This document shows, one piece after another, positions 61,755 through 64,000 of a DNA stretch of 64,000 bases. The notes below the pieces were generated by a model. The model was given only the letters and a program-made list of their open reading frames with translations, was not told the origin of the DNA and made no database searches. Position numbers and translations under genes: made by a program. How positions within the stretch are numbered: the first letter of the stretch is position 1; each line of letters opens with the position of its first letter. The stretch is from NCBI GenBank assembly GCA_029203165.1, contig CP119308.1:2852001-2916000 (forward strand), read 5' to 3'. The DNA is from Candidatus Microbacterium colombiense (lineage in GTDB: Bacteria; Actinomycetota; Actinomycetes; Actinomycetales; Microbacteriaceae).

Positions 61755-62513
61755 ATGCCCGCACCGCTCCTGCTGCCCCGCATCGCCTGGGGCTCCCCCT
61801 CGGCTCCCCGCCGCGCCCTTCTCGTGCATGGTCTCGGCTCTTCCGGCGCGCTGATGTGGCGTCTCGGAGACGCGCTGGCCGATGCCGGCTGGCATGCGAC
61901 GGCGGTCGACCTGCGCGGTCACGGCGACGCTCCGCGGTCAGTCGACTACTCGGTCGCGGCGTACGGTGCCGACCTCGTGGAGACGCTGCCGCACCACGGC
62001 GACACCTGGGACGCGGTGATCGGGCACTCGCTGGGCGGTGCGGCGAGCACGGTGGCCGCGGCATCCGCTCCGGAGTGGACGCGCCGGTTGATCCTGATCG
62101 ATCCCGCGATCCATGTGAACGGCCGCGATGCGGGGATCGTGCGCCGCAGTCAGGAGCGCGCCTTCGCCGACACCCGCCTCGAGGTCGTGCAGCAGGAGCA
62201 TCCGCACTGGCACCCGCAGGACCAGGAGCTGAAGGTCGACGCCGTGCTCCGAGCCAGCGCCTGGGCCGTCGAGCAGACCAGCGCGCAGAACCAGCCGTGG
62301 GATGTGCGCGCGGCCGCCGCGGCTCTCACGGTGCCGACGCACGTGATCGCGGCAGACCCGGCGGTCTACAGCATCTTCACCGGAGACCTCGCCGCGGAGG
62401 TGCTGGCGGCGAACCCGCTGATCTCGATGTCGATCGTCGCCGGAGCGGGACATTCCCTGCACCGCGACAAGCCCGAGGAATCCGTCAGGCAACTCCTGGA
62501 GGCTCTGGCGTGA
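61755..62513 (+). CDS. Alpha/beta-fold hydrolase
   Basis: The 252-residue hydrolase has the oxyanion-loop motif VHGLGSSG, nucleophile Ser92 in GHSLGGA, and the catalytic His in GAGHSLHRDKPE near residue 235. The substrate, probably an ester or lactone, is unknown. The GTG of the next gene overlaps its TGA, so the two are co-translated. Confidence 0.9.
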   Translation: MPAPLLLPRIAWGSPSAPRRALLVHGLGSSGALMWRLGDALADAGWHATAVDLRGHGDAPRSVDYSVAAYGADLVETLPHHGDTWDAVIGHSLGGAASTVAAASAPEWTRRLILIDPAIHVNGRDAGIVRRSQERAFADTRLEVVQQEHPHWHPQDQELKVDAVLRASAWAVEQTSAQNQPWDVRAAAAALTVPTHVIAADPAVYSIFTGDLAAEVLAANPLISMSIVAGAGHSLHRDKPEESVRQLLEALA

Positions 62514-63670
62514 GCGCGTTCGATCCCACCGCCCATCTCTCCGACGAGCTGCTGGAGCGCATCCGCGAGCGCGCGCCCCTGCATGACCGCGAGAACACGT
62601 TCCCGCAGCAGGATCTCGACGAGCTCCGGGCAGCCGGCTACCTCTCGATCCTCGTGCCCACCGAGCGCGGCGGCGCCGGACTCGGTCTCGCCGAGGCGGC
62701 GATCCTGCAGCAGCGTCTCGCGGCCGCCGCGCCCGCGACGGCCCTCGCGATCAACATGCACCTGGTCTGGACCGGCGTCGCGAAGGTGTTCTCCGACCGC
62801 GGCGTACCTGGCCTGGAGTTCGTGCAGGACGGCGCCGTCGCCGGCGAGGTCTTCGCCTTCGGTATCAGCGAAGGCGGCAACGACCTCGTGCTGTTCGGCA
62901 GCGACACGGATGCCGTGCCTCTCGCCGACGGCGGCTACGCCTTCACCGGCACCAAGATCTTCACCTCGCTCGCCCCGGTGTGGACACGGCTGGGGCTGCA
63001 CGGACTCGACACCACCAGCGCGGATGCCCCGAAGCTGGTGTTCGCGTTCATCGAGCGCACCGACGCCGTGGCCACGTCGGACGACTGGGACACCCTGGGC
63101 ATGCGTGGCACGCAGAGCCGCACCACCCGGTTGAACGGCGCGATCGCGGATGCCGCGCATGTCGTCCGGCGGATCGATCCGGGGCCGAACCCCGATCCGA
63201 TCGTGTTCGGCATCTTCAGCGTCTTCGAGATCCTGCTTGCCTCGGTCTACACCGGGATCGCACGGAGGGCGCTCGATCTCGCGGTCGAGACGGCGCACGC
63301 GCGCCGCTCCAAGAAGTCCGGGGCCGCCTACAGCCAGGACCCCGACATCCGCTGGCGCATCGCGGAGATGGCGCTGGCCTACGACGCCCTTCCGCCCCAG
63401 ATCGCCGCGCTCGCGCGGGACGTCGACGAGCAGGCCGACAACGGTGCACGGTGGTTCACGCTGCTGTCTGGGCTCAAGCACCGGGCGATCAGCATGGCGA
63501 AGCAGGTGGTCGATCAGGCCATGCTGGTCGCCGGAGGCGGCTCCTACTTCTCCGCGAACGAACTCTCGCGCCTCTATCGCGATGTCCTCGCCGGGGCCTT
63601 CCATCCGTCCGACCCGGAATCCGCGCACGCGACCGCCGCCGGTGCGTGGTTGGGGCCGCTCGAATCCTGA
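62510..63670 (+). CDS. Acyl-CoA dehydrogenase-family flavoprotein
   Basis: The 386-residue protein has the N-terminal helical domain (FPQQDLDELRAAGYLSILVP), a middle beta domain with TGTKIFTSLAPVWTRLGLHG, and C-terminal helices with AMLVAGGGSYFSANELSRLYRD. Relatives include both acyl-CoA dehydrogenases and flavin-dependent oxygenases of the DszC type, so the reaction is uncertain. Start is GTG, overlapping the hydrolase stop. Confidence 0.86.
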   Translation: MSAFDPTAHLSDELLERIRERAPLHDRENTFPQQDLDELRAAGYLSILVPTERGGAGLGLAEAAILQQRLAAAAPATALAINMHLVWTGVAKVFSDRGVPGLEFVQDGAVAGEVFAFGISEGGNDLVLFGSDTDAVPLADGGYAFTGTKIFTSLAPVWTRLGLHGLDTTSADAPKLVFAFIERTDAVATSDDWDTLGMRGTQSRTTRLNGAIADAAHVVRRIDPGPNPDPIVFGIFSVFEILLASVYTGIARRALDLAVETAHARRSKKSGAAYSQDPDIRWRIAEMALAYDALPPQIAALARDVDEQADNGARWFTLLSGLKHRAISMAKQVVDQAMLVAGGGSYFSANELSRLYRDVLAGAFHPSDPESAHATAAGAWLGPLES

Positions 63671-63757
63671 GCGCCCACACTGACGATTCCGCAGGCACAG
63701 AGAACCCAAAGCGCGGAATCGGTTGCTGAACGACGTCTCGAGTGCGAAGATCGCACC

Positions 63758-64000
63758 ATGAGTGCGTCGAAAAAACATCCCACGCTGGATGAGGTGTCCA
63801 AGACGATCATCGAGTTGCTCCAGGAGGACGGGCGCCGCTCCTACTCCGACATCGGCCGCGTCGTCGGCCTCAGTGAGGCGGCGGTGCGCCAACGGGTGCA
63901 GCGCCTCACCGAGTCGGGCATCATGCAGATCGTCGCGGTGACCGATCCGATGCAGCTCGGCTTCCACCGGCAGGCCATGATCGGCATCCGCGTCTCCGGC
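63758..64000 (+). CDS. Lrp/AsnC-family regulator (partial)
   Basis: The first 81 codons are in the window and the gene continues past its end. The helix-turn-helix reads YSDIGRVVGLSEAAVRQRVQ, followed by the start of the RAM domain. It lies 87 bp after the acyl-CoA-dehydrogenase-like gene and may regulate genes further downstream. Confidence 0.85.
   Translation, partial: MSASKKHPTLDEVSKTIIELLQEDGRRSYSDIGRVVGLSEAAVRQRVQRLTESGIMQIVAVTDPMQLGFHRQAMIGIRVSG

Overview
The window is high-GC actinobacterial chromosome, most likely from Microbacterium or a close relative in the Microbacteriaceae. The reasons are the strong G/C bias at third codon positions, the gene families (actinobacterial protein O-mannosyltransferase divergent from rsmI, nrdHIEF class Ib reductase, metG followed by a tatD-like start), the many 4-bp start/stop overlaps inside operons, and the frequent leaderless starts with a TANNNT hexamer 6-7 nt before ATG or GTG. 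No rRNA, tRNA, CRISPR array, insertion sequence or prophage was seen. Genus assignment is by inference only.

Layout. 0-3.3 kb: start of a tatD-like gene, metG, and a membrane-anchored sulfite-oxidase-like molybdoenzyme. 3.3-11 kb: a LacI-regulated operon with a family 5 binding protein, two permeases, a fused double ATPase and a GH1 beta-glycosidase, with a cre-like operator on the promoter. 11-13.5 kb: divergent rsmI and protein mannosyltransferase. 13.4-16.4 kb: aromatic-type aminotransferase, amino acid permease and Lrp/AsnC regulator. 16.6-25.1 kb: YyaL-like protein, FMN reductase, aldo/keto reductase, DUF418 membrane protein and HrpA helicase. Three of these genes are broken by frameshifts, and the damage is dense from about 19.9 to 23.4 kb; it looks like sequence error rather than decay.

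25-35 kb: a quinone oxidoreductase, then a tightly coupled seven-gene operon (family 5 binding protein, two permeases, double ATPase, luciferase-like monooxygenase and two carboxymuconolactone-decarboxylase-fold proteins), with a second luciferase-like monooxygenase just upstream. This looks like uptake plus flavin-dependent oxidation of an unknown small molecule. 35-37 kb: a Gfo/Idh/MocA oxidoreductase and an NYN-nuclease/OST-HTH fusion.

37-48.5 kb: a ROK regulator divergent from a nine-gene operon: Gfo/Idh/MocA dehydrogenase, pyranose-2-oxidase-like GMC oxidoreductase, family 1 sugar ABC importer, three xylose-isomerase-like TIM barrels (two are IolE-like tandem paralogues) and an MFS transporter. 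It reads as a pathway that imports a glycoside or cyclitol, oxidises it to a keto-sugar, and cleaves or rearranges that. This is the best candidate for an undescribed catabolic system.

48.5-55.2 kb: housekeeping and hypothetical genes, including a three-gene XRE/XRE/ImmA module. 55.3-59.3 kb: nrdHIEF with a putative NrdR box pair upstream and a cluster of DnaA-box-like words. 59.6-64 kb: MFS transporter plus PfkB sugar kinase, alpha/beta hydrolase plus acyl-CoA-dehydrogenase-like protein, and the start of an Lrp/AsnC regulator that runs off the window.
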